Shown here: positions 23,533 through 32,265 of the stretch, in pieces
Layout: every line of letters begins with the position of its first letter
How positions within the stretch are numbered: the stretch's first letter is position 1
DNA from: Streptomyces sp. JHA26
GTDB lineage: Bacteria > Actinomycetota > Actinomycetes > Streptomycetales > Streptomycetaceae
DNA length: 42,805 nt
NCBI RefSeq assembly: GCF_002005565.1
Contig: NZ_BDJC01000056.1
Coordinates: 1 to 42,805 of the forward strand
Direction: 5' to 3'
Position numbers and translations under genes: made by a program
Notes under the pieces: model-generated
Databases searched by the model: none
Told to the model about the DNA's origin: nothing
Seen by the model: the letters and a program-made list of their open reading frames with translations, nothing else

Positions 23533-24465
23533 GTGAGTGTCCTCACCGTCGTCCTCGCCCTGTTCGCGGCGCTGTCCAACGCTGCGGCGTCGGTGCTGCA
23601 GCGCCGGGCCGCGGCCCAGGACGAGGACCGGCCCGGTGCCGTCCACACGGTGGTGCGCTCACTGCTGCGGCTGATACGCGACCCGTACTGGGTGGGCGGC
23701 GCGGCGCTGCTCGCCCTGACGACGGTGCTGCAGGCGGCCGCGCTGGCGGTGGGCAGCCTGGCCGTCGTCCAGCCGCTGATGGCCAGCGAGCTGATGTTCA
23801 CCCTGGTCGTCGGCAGCATGGTCTTCCACCGACGGCCCGACCAGCGCACCTGGCTGGCGTTCGTGGCCCTGGCCGCGGGGCTGGCGCTGTTCCTGGGTGC
23901 CGCGTCCCCGTCGGCGGGGGACGCCACCGCGGCCCCGGGCCGCTGGCCCTGGGCCCTCCTGGCGCTGTTCTGCGTGGTGACGGGCTTCGCCGTCGCCGGC
24001 CGGCTGGTGCACGGAGCGCCCCGTGCCGCCCTGTTCGGGTCGGCGTCCGCGGTGGCGTTCGGCGGGACGGCCGCGTTGCTGAAGGAGGTCACCGGGCGGT
24101 TTCCCCAGGGGGCGGGCGCCGTACTGACGCAGTGGCCGCTGTACGCCACGGGAGTCGTCGGCGTGATCAGTTTCCTCCTCCTGCAGAGCGCGCTGCGGGC
24201 CGGGACCCTCGCCGCGTCGCAGCCCGCGCTCACCCTCGGGGACGCGCTGACCAGCGTCGCCATGGGCTGGGCCCTGTTCGGTGAGGAGATCGTGCTCGGG
24301 GTGCGGGTGCTGCCCGAGCTGATCGGCGTGGCGCTGATCGGCCTCGGCAGTGTCGGACTGGCCCGGGCGCCGTCGGTGCACGGCGCCTGGGACACCGCGC
24401 CGGCGGCGCGCGACGGGCCGGGTGGAGGTGGAGGGCGACAGCGGCAGGAGCGGCAGGAGTCGTGA
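23533..24465 (+). CDS. DMT-superfamily transporter
   Basis: About 310 residues, with nine to ten hydrophobic helices from the first residues to about 285, in the two-repeat layout of EamA-like or NIPA-like transporters. Recognisable are ALSNAAASVLQRRAA in helix 1 and VVQPLMASELMFTLVVG; FGEEIVLGVRVLPELIGVALIGLGSV closes the second repeat. A Gly/Arg/Gln-rich cytoplasmic tail follows. GTG 23533 has GGGAGG upstream, overlapping the end of the SDR gene region. Substrate unknown. Confidence 0.83.
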   Translation: MSVLTVVLALFAALSNAAASVLQRRAAAQDEDRPGAVHTVVRSLLRLIRDPYWVGGAALLALTTVLQAAALAVGSLAVVQPLMASELMFTLVVGSMVFHRRPDQRTWLAFVALAAGLALFLGAASPSAGDATAAPGRWPWALLALFCVVTGFAVAGRLVHGAPRAALFGSASAVAFGGTAALLKEVTGRFPQGAGAVLTQWPLYATGVVGVISFLLLQSALRAGTLAASQPALTLGDALTSVAMGWALFGEEIVLGVRVLPELIGVALIGLGSVGLARAPSVHGAWDTAPAARDGPGGGGGRQRQERQES

Positions 24466-24653
24466 CCATCGGGTGCCCGGCGCACCGTGATCCGGACGTC
24501 CGGTGGAAGGACCCCGTCTGTCGGCAAAGGCGACTGGAGACCCTCCGGCGGGGGCACGTGGGTTTCCCGGCGGGCGAGGAGCGGGACGGACGAAAGGGCG
24601 GAGGAAGAAGCCGCGCGGGGCTCGGGGCGTCCTCGGGGCACCCGACGACGAGC

Positions 24654-24698
24654 GACGGATCACAGACCACGGGCGACGGACCACGGACGACGGATCAC
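24654..24698. repeat. Imperfect short direct repeats
   Basis: GACGGATCAC at 24654-24663 and 24689-24698, with GACGGACCAC at 24675-24684. They lie in the 272-base gap before the deacetylase gene, which otherwise shows no gene. Confidence 0.5.
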
Positions 24699-24737
24699 GG
24701 GTGACCGGGACTTCCGGCAGAGCAGGAGGCGGGGCCG

Positions 24738-25574
24738 ATGAGGGAGCGGGACGGAGCCGGGCGGGCGGCGTACGCCGTGGCGTCGGCGGTCGCCGTGCCG
24801 GCCGTCGCCGCGCTGGCCCACATCGGTCCGGCCGCGACCTGGCTGCCGGAGCTGCGTCGGCGCTGGTTCCCCGCGCTGGCCGGAGTGGGCCGGCCCGATC
24901 ACGTCGCCCTCACCTTCGACGACGGTCCCGACCCGGTGTCCACGCCCCGCTTCCTGGACGTGCTGGAGGGGCTCGGCGTGCGCGCGACGTTCTTCGTCCT
25001 GGGCGAGAACGTCGCCCGGCACCCCGCGACCGCCCGCGAGCTGGTGCGGCGGGGCCACGAGATCGCCGTCCACGGCTGGTCCCACGGCCGGCCCTGGCTG
25101 CCGTCGCCGGCCCGTGACGCCCGCGAGCTGGAGCGGGCGGCGGGCGCGATCGGCGACGCCACCGGCCGCGCACCGCACTGGTACCGGCCGCCCTACGGCA
25201 TCCTCACCTCCGGCCGCTGGGCCGCGGCCCGGCGCGCGGGACTGCGCCCGGTCCTGTGGACGGCGTGGGGCGAGGACTGGCGGCACGACGCGACGCCGGA
25301 CTCCGTGCGGGCGACCGTCGCGGCGGACCTGGGCGGCGGCGGCACGGTCCTCCTGCACGACACCGACCACGCCTCCGCCCCCGGCAGCTGGCGGGCGGCC
25401 CTCGGCGCCCTTCCCGGCCTCGTCGCCGACTGCCGTGCGCGGGGCCTGGTCGTGGGGCCGCTGGCCGAGCACGGGGTGGGCGGGGCCCGGTACCGCCGTG
25501 GCGTGCCCGTCGTGGCACCCGTGCGAACCGCCGGCGCGGCGTCGTCTCGGCCGACGGCGCCGGGACGGCCGTAG
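24738..25574 (+). CDS. Polysaccharide deacetylase (NodB homology)
   Basis: About 278 residues. N-terminal hydrophobic helix (residues 10-30) suggests membrane anchoring with the catalytic domain outside. The carbohydrate-esterase-4 motifs are in order: TFDDGPDP (59-66, catalytic base and metal Asp), HGWSH (112-116, metal histidines), RPPYG, and LLHDTDH near residue 210. The family removes N-acetyl groups from peptidoglycan, chitin or other glycans; the target here is not evident. AGGAGG is eight bases upstream of the ATG. It follows the DMT gene after 272 bases. Confidence 0.9.
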   Translation: MRERDGAGRAAYAVASAVAVPAVAALAHIGPAATWLPELRRRWFPALAGVGRPDHVALTFDDGPDPVSTPRFLDVLEGLGVRATFFVLGENVARHPATARELVRRGHEIAVHGWSHGRPWLPSPARDARELERAAGAIGDATGRAPHWYRPPYGILTSGRWAAARRAGLRPVLWTAWGEDWRHDATPDSVRATVAADLGGGGTVLLHDTDHASAPGSWRAALGALPGLVADCRARGLVVGPLAEHGVGGARYRRGVPVVAPVRTAGAASSRPTAPGRP

Positions 25575-25652
25575 CGTCGGGGGACACCGTGCAGATCGGG
25601 CCGGACAGGTCCGGAACCGTCCGGTCCGCCGTGGGTGCCGCGGGAGGACGCG

Positions 25653-25790
25653 GTGATCGCCGACGGCGGGCGGAGCGCGGTCGTGGACCCGGAGGGCCGG
25701 ATCGTGCGGCTGCGCCGGATGCGGGCGGTGCGGGGCCGGCCGCGCCTGCGCCCGGTGCTGGACGCGCGGCCGGGCTTCGGTACCGGCCTG
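25653..25790 (+). pseudogene. Possible remnant of a glycoside hydrolase 15 N-terminus
   Basis: From GTG 25653 (GGGAGG upstream) the translation reads VIADGGRSAVVDPEGRIVRL, then, after unlike sequence, RPVLDARPGFGTG. The two pieces resemble, in order and spacing, the start of GH15 glucoamylase/trehalase-like proteins (ADG-RGALVGP-G-I-WLC, then LLDARRG-G-W). The WLCxPRxDS block is missing and the frame then becomes low-complexity and runs into the convergent xdhC gene. It may instead be chance. This is the only content seen in the 314 bases between deacetylase and xdhC. Confidence 0.3.
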
Positions 25791-25888
25791 ATGGCGGACC
25801 CTCCGGGAGGACGGGGTGCGGACGGCGGAGGCCGGGGCGCTGCGGACACCGTCCCGGCCCCGGCGCCGGAACGCCGCCCTCGACCGCC

Positions 25889-27019
25889 TCAGGCGGCCGC
25901 CCCCGACAGGTCGCGGTGGATCGGCGTCGCCCCGCCGGTCAGCGGCAGGCCCGTACCGCCGCGCCGGGCGGCGACGATCTCCGCCGCGATGGACAGGGCC
26001 GTCTCCTCGGGCGTCCGGGCGCCGAGGTCCAGTCCGATGGGAGACCGCAGCCGGGCCAGCTCGCGGTCGCCCAGACCGGCGTCGCGCAGCCGTCGTTCCC
26101 GGTCCTCGTGGGTGCGCCGCGAGCCCATCGCGCCCACGTACGCGACCGGCATGCGCAGGGCCTGCGTCAGCAGCGGTACGTCGAACTTGGCGTCGTGGGT
26201 GAGCACGCACAGCACCGTGCGCCCGTCGGTGGGGGTGCTCCGCAGATAGCGGTGCGGCCAGTCGACGACGACCTCGTCGGCCTCCGGGAAGCGGGCCGGG
26301 GTGGCGAAGACGGGTCGGGCGTCGCACACGGTCACGTGGTGGCCGAGGAACTTGCCGGCGCGCACCAGCGCCGCGGCGAAGTCGACCGCGCCGAAGACGA
26401 TCATGCGGGGCGGCGGCGTCCGGGACTCGACGAGCAGGGTGAGTCCGCCGGGGCAGTGCGAGCCGTCCTCCGACAGGGCGACCGTGCCGGTGCGTCCCGC
26501 CTCCAGCAGCGCCCGGGTCTCGGTCACCGCCGTGCGGTCCAGCTCGGGGTGGCCGCCGAGTCCGCCCTCGTGCGAGCCGTCGGCGCGGACGAGCAGCGCC
26601 CGTCCGAGGAACGCGGCCGGGCCCTGGACGACCCGGGCCAGGGCGGCGGGCTCGTCCCGGACGGCGGCCGACAGCGCCGCCCGGAACACCGCCCGCGACG
26701 GCGCGTGGGCGGTGACCGGTGTGACCATCACCTCGATGACCCCGCCGCAGGTCAGCCCGACCGCGAAGGCGTCCTCGTCGCTGTAGCCGAACCGTTCGCG
26801 CACCGTCTCCCCGTCGCGGAGGGCCGCGGTGCACAGGTCGTACACCGCGCCCTCCACACAGCCTCCGGAGACCGAACCGAGCGCCCGGCCCTCGCTGTCG
26901 ACGGCGAGGGCGGCGCCGGGACCGCGCGGCGCGCTGCCGCCGACGGAGACGACGGTGGCGACGGCGAAGTCCCGTCCCTCCTCGATCCATCCGTGCAGCT
27001 CGTCGGCGATGTCAAGCAT
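25889..27019 (-). CDS. XdhC/CoxI-family molybdenum hydroxylase maturation factor
   Basis: About 376 residues. The XdhC N-terminal domain has VATVVSVGGSAPRGPGAALAV, GSVSGGCVEGAVYD and LTCGGVIEVMV. The Rossmann-like C-terminal domain has RMIVFGAVDFAAAL, VCDARPVFATPARFPEADEVVVDWP, VLTHDAKFDVPLL and VAYVGAMGSRRTHEDR. These proteins load sulfurated molybdenum cofactor into hydroxylases. It overlaps the Mo-subunit gene by 8 bases and is the last gene of the operon, fitting that role. E. coli PaoD is the analogue. Confidence 0.9.
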   Translation of the reverse strand: MLDIADELHGWIEEGRDFAVATVVSVGGSAPRGPGAALAVDSEGRALGSVSGGCVEGAVYDLCTAALRDGETVRERFGYSDEDAFAVGLTCGGVIEVMVTPVTAHAPSRAVFRAALSAAVRDEPAALARVVQGPAAFLGRALLVRADGSHEGGLGGHPELDRTAVTETRALLEAGRTGTVALSEDGSHCPGGLTLLVESRTPPPRMIVFGAVDFAAALVRAGKFLGHHVTVCDARPVFATPARFPEADEVVVDWPHRYLRSTPTDGRTVLCVLTHDAKFDVPLLTQALRMPVAYVGAMGSRRTHEDRERRLRDAGLGDRELARLRSPIGLDLGARTPEETALSIAAEIVAARRGGTGLPLTGGATPIHRDLSGAAA

Positions 27020-29159
27020 CCGCCGCTCCCCTGTCCACGGGTGCCGCTCCCGTCAGCACGCGGTCGGGCCGGATCGGCAGGTGCCGGTGGCGGACGCCCG
27101 TCGCGTGCCAGACGGCGTTGGCGACGGCCGCGGCGGCGCCCACGATGCCGATCTCGCCGACGCCCTTGATGCCGACCGGGTCGTCGGGGTCGGGGTCGTC
27201 CACCCAGTCCGCCTCGATGTCCGCGACGTCGGCGTGCGTGGCGACGTGGTAGCCGGCGAGGTCGGGGCCGTAGAGGCCGCCGGTGGTCCGGTCCCGGACC
27301 GCTTCCTCGTGCAGGGCCATGGAGAGACCCCAGACCATGCCGCCGACGAGCTGGTTGCGGGCGGTGAGCGGGTTGACGATCCGGCCCGCGGCGAAGATGC
27401 CGAGCATGCGGCGCACCCGCACCTCGCCGGTGGTGGTGTCCACGGCGACCTCGGCGAACTGCGCCCCGAAGGAGTGCCGCTCCTTCTGCGCGAGGGCGCC
27501 GAGGGCGGCGGTGGTGTCGGAGCGCACGCTGATGCCCTCGGGCGGGATGTCGGTGCCCAGGGCGAGCCGCTCGCGCAGTTCCGCGACGGCGGCCGTGATC
27601 GCCCAGGCCCAGGAGCGGGTGCCCATGGAGCCGCCGGCGATCATCGCCGGCCCGAAGTCGCTGTCCCCGATGCGGACGCGGACCCTGTCCGGCGTGACCT
27701 CCAGCGCGTCGGCGGCGATCAGGGTGAGGGCGGTGCGGGCGCCGGTGCCGATGTCGGCGGCGGCGATCCGCACGGTGAAGGTGCCGTCGGCCTCCGCGGT
27801 CACCAGGGCCGTGGAGGGCCCGGCGCCGGCGGGGAAGGATGCGGCGGCCGTACCGGTGCCCAGCAGCCAGCGCCCGTCACGGCGCACGCCGGGACGCAGG
27901 TCGCGGTCGGCCCAGCCGAACCTGCGGGCGCCCTCGCGGAAGCAGGCGGCGAGGTTGCGGCTGCTGAACGGGTGCCCGGAGACCGGGCCCACCTCGGGCT
28001 CGTTGCGCAGGCGCAGCTCGATCGGGTCGACGCCGCAGCGCTCGGCCAGCTCGTCGAGCGCCGACTCGATCGCGAACGACCCCGGTGCCTCGCCCGGCGC
28101 CCGCATGTAGGTGGGGGACGGCACGTCGAGGCGTGCGACGTGGTTGGCGGTGCGGTGGGCGTCGGCGTCGTACATCACGCGGGCCACGCCGGCGCCGGGC
28201 TCGACGAACTCGTACACCGTGGACGTCTGGTTCAGCGAGCGGTGCTCCAGGGCGCGGAGCCGGCCGTCGGGGTCGGCGCCGAGCCTGACGCGCTGGGCGG
28301 TGGGGCTGCGGTACCCGGCCAGCGAGAACATCTGGCGCCGGGTCATGACGACGCGTACCGGGCGCTGGAGGACGGTCGCGGCCATCACGGCGGACACCTG
28401 GTGGGCGCGCAGGCCCTTGCTGCCGAAGCCGCCGCCGATGTGCTCGGAGCGCACGCGCACCGCGGACTCGTCGAGGGAGAACATCTTCGCGAGTTCGCTC
28501 TGCACCCAGGTGGTGCCCTGGTTGGAGTCGACGACCTCGAGCCGTCCGCCGTCCCAGAGCGCGGTCGCCGCGTGCGGCTCCATCATGCTGTGGTGCTCTT
28601 CGGGGGTGGTGTACTCGGCGTCCAGGACGACGGCGGACGCGGCGAGGGCGGACTCCAGGTCGCCCTTCTCCGTCTCCGCCGGCATGTGCCCGCCCGCGGG
28701 GTGGGCGTCGGGGTGGTCGGCGCGCAGGACGGTGTCGTGCGGCTCCTCGTCGTAGGTCACGGCGAGGGCCTCGGCGGCCTCCCTGGCCTGCTCGGGCGTC
28801 TCGGCGACGACGAGGGCGACGGGCCATCCGGCGTGCGGCACCCGGTCGTGCTGGAAGACGGCCGCGGTCGGGTCCGGAATGCCCAGTATGCCGACGTATC
28901 CGGCGTCGAGGCGCGGGGCGTTGCCGTGGTGCAGGACGGCCAGCACGCCCGGCATGGCGAGGACGGCGTCCGCGTCGAGGGAGCGGATGCGGCCACGTGT
29001 GACGGTGGACAGCACCAGCCAGCCGTGGGCGAGGTCGGCGAAGGGGATCTCACCGGCGTAGCGGGCCGCTCCGGTGACCTTGTCGCGGCCCTCCACACGG
29101 GTGTGCGCGGTGCCGACGGCGCCCTTCACCGGTGTGCGGCCGGTCGTGGCGGTGGTCAT
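27012..29159 (-). CDS. Molybdenum-binding subunit of a xanthine-dehydrogenase-family oxidase (YagR/PaoC-like)
   Basis: About 715 residues. Aldehyde oxidase/xanthine dehydrogenase Mo-pterin domains: an N-terminal a/b hammerhead (RVEGRDKVTGAARYAGEI), GGGFGSKG for the Moco region, PSPTYMRAPGEAPGSFAIESALDELA for the channel region, and the catalytic Glu in GVGEIG near residue 680. It oxidises aldehydes or N-heterocycles with electrons passed to the FeS and FAD subunits. No signal sequence, so cytoplasmic. It overlaps the FAD gene by ATGA. Its arrangement with XdhC resembles E. coli paoABCD. Exact substrate not evident. Confidence 0.9.
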   Translation of the reverse strand: MTTATTGRTPVKGAVGTAHTRVEGRDKVTGAARYAGEIPFADLAHGWLVLSTVTRGRIRSLDADAVLAMPGVLAVLHHGNAPRLDAGYVGILGIPDPTAAVFQHDRVPHAGWPVALVVAETPEQAREAAEALAVTYDEEPHDTVLRADHPDAHPAGGHMPAETEKGDLESALAASAVVLDAEYTTPEEHHSMMEPHAATALWDGGRLEVVDSNQGTTWVQSELAKMFSLDESAVRVRSEHIGGGFGSKGLRAHQVSAVMAATVLQRPVRVVMTRRQMFSLAGYRSPTAQRVRLGADPDGRLRALEHRSLNQTSTVYEFVEPGAGVARVMYDADAHRTANHVARLDVPSPTYMRAPGEAPGSFAIESALDELAERCGVDPIELRLRNEPEVGPVSGHPFSSRNLAACFREGARRFGWADRDLRPGVRRDGRWLLGTGTAAASFPAGAGPSTALVTAEADGTFTVRIAAADIGTGARTALTLIAADALEVTPDRVRVRIGDSDFGPAMIAGGSMGTRSWAWAITAAVAELRERLALGTDIPPEGISVRSDTTAALGALAQKERHSFGAQFAEVAVDTTTGEVRVRRMLGIFAAGRIVNPLTARNQLVGGMVWGLSMALHEEAVRDRTTGGLYGPDLAGYHVATHADVADIEADWVDDPDPDDPVGIKGVGEIGIVGAAAAVANAVWHATGVRHRHLPIRPDRVLTGAAPVDRGAADA

Positions 29160-30148
29160 CGGGTGGCCTCCTCGGCGAGTTCGGTGAGCACGGCGACCAC
29201 GAGGTTGCGCATGAGGGTCACCTTGTACGCGTTGTCGGGCAGGGGCCTGGCCGCCGCCAGTTCGGCGTCCGCGGCGGCGGCGAAGGTGTCGCCGTCGGCG
29301 GGTGCGCCGGTCAGCACGGCCTCGGCCGTGCGGGCCCGCCAGGGGCGGGAGGCGACGGCGCCGAGGGCGAGCCGGGCCTCGCGGACGACGCCGTCCTCGA
29401 CGTCGAGCGCGGCGGCGACCGAGCCGATGGCGAAGGCGTACGAGGCACGCTCGCGCACCTTGCGGTAGCGGGAGCGGGCGGCGACGGGCGCGGGCGGCAG
29501 GGTGACGCCGGTGATCAGCGCGCCGGGCGGCAGGGCGGTCTCGCGGTGCGGGGTGTCGCCGACGGGGAGGTAGAAGTCGGCGAGCGGCAGCTCTCCCGGT
29601 CCGTCGGCGGTTTCGTAGGTGACGACCGCGTCGAAGGCGGTGAGGGCGACGCCCATGTCCGAGGGGTGGACGGCCACGCAGTGGTCGGAGGCGCCCAGCA
29701 CGGCGTGGTTGTGGTGCTCGCCGGTGATCGCGGGGCAACCGCTGCCGGGGACCCGCTTGTTGCACAGCTTGCTCACGTCGGTGAAGTAGCCGCAGCGGGT
29801 GCGCTGGAGCAGGTTGCCGCCGACGGTGGCCATGTTGCGCAGCTGTCCGGAGGCGCCGGCCAGGACGGCCTGGGTCAACGCCGGGTAGCGGCGGCGGACC
29901 TCGGGGTGCGCGGCGAGGTCGCTGTTGGTGACGGTGGCGCCGATGCGCAGGCCGCCGTCACCGGTCGGTTCGATGCCGTCCAGCGGGAGTTCGCGGACGT
30001 CGACGAGCAGGGCGGGCCGTTCGACGCCGGTCTTCATCAGGTCGACGAGGTTGGTGCCGCCGCCGAGGAACCGGGCGTCCGGATCGGCAGCGAGCAACGC
30101 CACGGCTCCGGGGACGTCGTCGGCGCGCTGGTAGCCGAATTCCCTCAT
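29156..30148 (-). CDS. FAD-binding subunit of the molybdenum hydroxylase (YagS/PaoB-like)
   Basis: About 330 residues. FAD domain: FLGGGTNLVDLMKTGVERP, IGATVTNSDLAAHPEV, GQLRNMATVGGNLLQRTRC. A loop with four cysteines (TRCGYF, LCNKR, GSGCPAI, DHCVAVHPSD) matches the extra [4Fe-4S] site known in E. coli PaoB, and is absent from ordinary CoxM-type subunits. C-terminal CO-dehydrogenase flavoprotein domain follows. Starts with ATG 30148 overlapping the 2Fe-2S gene (ATGA). Relays electrons from FeS clusters to FAD and then to an acceptor, probably oxygen or a carrier. Confidence 0.92.
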   Translation of the reverse strand: MREFGYQRADDVPGAVALLAADPDARFLGGGTNLVDLMKTGVERPALLVDVRELPLDGIEPTGDGGLRIGATVTNSDLAAHPEVRRRYPALTQAVLAGASGQLRNMATVGGNLLQRTRCGYFTDVSKLCNKRVPGSGCPAITGEHHNHAVLGASDHCVAVHPSDMGVALTAFDAVVTYETADGPGELPLADFYLPVGDTPHRETALPPGALITGVTLPPAPVAARSRYRKVRERASYAFAIGSVAAALDVEDGVVREARLALGAVASRPWRARTAEAVLTGAPADGDTFAAAADAELAAARPLPDNAYKVTLMRNLVVAVLTELAEEATR

Positions 30149-30723
30149 GCGGCGGCCTCCTCGGCGTTCTCGGCCGCGGTCTTCCCGTGGGCCTCGGCGG
30201 CGCGTGCGACGGCCTGGACGATCGAGACGTAGGCGCCGCAGCGGCACAGGTTGCCGCTCATCCGCTCGCGGATCTCCTCGGGCGTCAGGGGCGGCGGGCC
30301 GGCCTCGGGCCGCACGTCGTCGGTGACGGCGCTCGGCCAGCCGGCGGCGTGCTCCTCGATGACGGCGACGGCCGAGCAGATCTGGCCGGGCGTGCAGTAG
30401 CCGCACTGGTAGCCGTCGAGGTCGAGGAAGGCCTGCTGCACCGGGTGCAGCCGGTCGCCCTCGGCCATGCCCTCGATGGTGGTGATCTCGCGGCCCTCGG
30501 CCGCGACGGCGAGGTTGAGGCAGGAGACGGCGCGACGCCCGTCGACCAGGACGGTGCAGGCGCCGCACTGCCCCTGGTCGCAGCCCTTCTTGGTACCGGT
30601 CAGGTCGAGGCGCTCGCGCAGGGCGTCGAGCAGGGTGGTGCGGTGGTCGACGGTCAGCTGGTGCTTCTCGCCGTTGATGTTCAGGGTGATGGCACTGGAC
30701 GTCGACGAGGGCGCTGGGGCCAT
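30145..30723 (-). CDS. 2Fe-2S subunit of the molybdenum hydroxylase (YagT/PaoA-like)
   Basis: About 192 residues. Plant-type [2Fe-2S] ligands Cys48, Cys53, Cys56 and Cys68; second-cluster ligands Cys107, Cys110, Cys160 and Cys162 in GYQCGYC and NLCRCG. E. coli PaoA has a Tat signal; none is present here, as ATG 30723 (GAAGG seven bases upstream) gives only a short polar N-terminus. The enzyme is therefore predicted to be cytoplasmic. It heads the operon and is divergent from a tetR gene with two operator palindromes between them. Confidence 0.92.
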   Translation of the reverse strand: MAPAPSSTSSAITLNINGEKHQLTVDHRTTLLDALRERLDLTGTKKGCDQGQCGACTVLVDGRRAVSCLNLAVAAEGREITTIEGMAEGDRLHPVQQAFLDLDGYQCGYCTPGQICSAVAVIEEHAAGWPSAVTDDVRPEAGPPPLTPEEIRERMSGNLCRCGAYVSIVQAVARAAEAHGKTAAENAEEAAA

Positions 30724-30844
30724 AATCAGCCTTCTTTGGTGTCTGGTGACAAGGAAAACGGGCTGTAGGCGTGGGTTCATCGCTGGGCGGAGGCCGCCGG
30801 CCGGTCCCGCGGGGCCGCGTCCGCCGCTAAAGTGGGCCAGTAAA

Positions 30845-30888
30845 CGGACAACTGTCCGCTCACTGGAAACGTAACGGACAGCTGTCCG
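30845..30888. promoter_or_regulatory. Two tandem TetR-type operators, 30 bp apart
   Basis: CGGACAACTGTCCG (30845-30858) and CGGACAGCTGTCCG (30875-30888); the second is a perfect palindrome and the first differs at one central base. They are 30 bp apart (about three helical turns) and lie between the tetR gene and the hydroxylase operon. Confidence 0.75.
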
Positions 30889-30932
30889 CTTAGCAAGAAC
30901 GGGATTCGGCCACGGACCCGGGAGGAGGACGG

Positions 30933-31523
30933 GTGCCGCAGGCGAAGAGGGACAAGCCGGATACCCCCCTGCGCTCGGACGCCCAGCGCAACCGCGAGCG
31001 GATCCTGCGCGTGGCCACGGAGGAACTGACGCGCTGCGCGGACGCGCCGTTGAGCGCCATCGCCAGGAAGGCGGGCGTCGGGCAGGGCACCTTCTACCGC
31101 AACTTCCCCAACCGCGAGGCGCTCGTCCTGGAGGTCTACCGCTACGAGATGCAGCAGGTGGCCGATGCCGCGCCCGAGCTGCTGGCCACCCGCGAGCCCG
31201 AACGGGCCCTGCGCGAGTGGATGGACCGCCTCGCCGGGTTCGCCATGACCAAGGCCGGCCTGGCGGACGCGATCCGGCTGGTCACCAGCGCGCCCGGAAG
31301 CCCGCAGAAGCCGCACCCCACCCCCGTCATGGACGCGGCCGGCCTCCTGCTCCGCGCCAACGAGGAGGCCGGCACCATCCGGCCCGGCATCTCCGCGGAC
31401 GACTTCTTCCTCGTCATCGGCGGTCTGTGGCTGATCGATCCCGGCGAGGACTGGCAGCCGCGGGCCACCCGGTTCCTGGACTTCGTCATGGACGGGCTGC
31501 GCGCGGGAGCGCCACGCCGGTGA
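30933..31523 (+). CDS. TetR family regulator of the hydroxylase operon
   Basis: About 196 residues. HTH near residues 15-60: RNRERILRVATEEL, APLSAIARKAGVGQGTFYRNFPNREALVLEVY. The C-terminal ligand domain follows. GTG 30933 has a GGAGGAGG site. It is divergent from the molybdenum hydroxylase operon and very probably its repressor through the two palindromes upstream. Its 3' end overlaps the convergent response-regulator gene by 38 bases. An aldehyde or aromatic ligand is an inference. Confidence 0.9.
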   Translation: MPQAKRDKPDTPLRSDAQRNRERILRVATEELTRCADAPLSAIARKAGVGQGTFYRNFPNREALVLEVYRYEMQQVADAAPELLATREPERALREWMDRLAGFAMTKAGLADAIRLVTSAPGSPQKPHPTPVMDAAGLLLRANEEAGTIRPGISADDFFLVIGGLWLIDPGEDWQPRATRFLDFVMDGLRAGAPRR

Positions 31524-32265
31524 CCGCGCCCCGGAAGCGGTAGCGGCGCTCGGGGCGGCCGGCGACGCCGTAGCGCAGCGAGACGTCCGCGCTGCCGACG
31601 GTGTGGAAGTACTCCAGGTAGCGGCGGGCGCTGACCCGGGAGATGCCGGTCAGCGCCGCGCACTCGCTGGCGGACAGCGTGCCGTCGGCCTCGCGGAGAG
31701 CGCGTTCGACCAGTTCGGCGGTCTCCGCGCTCATGCCCTTGGGCAGTGCCGGGACCGCGGCGGCCGGTGCCGCCGCCCCGGCCAGTACGCGGTCGACGTC
31801 GGCCTGGCTGCGCACGACGGTACCGAGCAGCCGGCCCCGCCGGCCGGCGTAGCGCTCCAGCCGGACCCGCAGGTCCTCGAAGTCGAACGGCTTGAGCAGG
31901 TAGTCGACGACGCCGTGGCGGACGGCGCCGCGCACCGTGTCCGCCTCCCGGGCCGCGCTGATGACCATGACGTCGCAGTCGTGGCCGGCGGCGCGCAGCC
32001 GGGGGATGACGTCCAGGCCGAAGAGGTCGGGCAGGTACAGGTCGAGCAGGACGAGGTCGGGGCGGAGTTCGTCGACGGCGGCGAGGGCCTGCTCGCCGGT
32101 GCCGGCGACTCCGACGACCCGGAAGTGCTCGACGCGTTCGACGAAGGCGCGGTGGACCCGGGCCACCATGAAGTCGTCGTCGACGACGAGCACCCCGATC
32201 GCGTCGGTGGCGGCTCTCGCGCCGGTCGTGGCCCCCGCTCCGCCGGTGCCGCTCGTCCCCTTCAT
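31486..32265 (-). CDS. CitB/DcuR-type response regulator
   Basis: About 259 residues. Receiver domain: acidic pocket VLVVDDDF (Asp29-31), phospho-acceptor Asp75 in LVLLDLYLP, Lys125 in LLKPFDF. The C-terminal HTH (about 195-225) fits DpiA/DcuR: GTLSASECAALTGISRVSARRYLEYF. Start ATG 32265 overlaps the histidine kinase stop (ATGA). It is likely to activate the adjacent tctCBA genes in response to tri- or dicarboxylates. The 3' end overlaps the convergent tetR. Confidence 0.92.
   Translation of the reverse strand: MKGTSGTGGAGATTGARAATDAIGVLVVDDDFMVARVHRAFVERVEHFRVVGVAGTGEQALAAVDELRPDLVLLDLYLPDLFGLDVIPRLRAAGHDCDVMVISAAREADTVRGAVRHGVVDYLLKPFDFEDLRVRLERYAGRRGRLLGTVVRSQADVDRVLAGAAAPAAAVPALPKGMSAETAELVERALREADGTLSASECAALTGISRVSARRYLEYFHTVGSADVSLRYGVAGRPERRYRFRGAVTGVALPRAARP

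Noticed and set aside
24654..24698. CRISPR-like array
   Set aside because: Repeats are 10 bases, imperfect and only three; spacing and length do not fit CRISPR.
24466..24737. Possible small gene before the deacetylase
   Set aside because: Best frame has no ribosome site and consists of short repeats; treated as intergenic.
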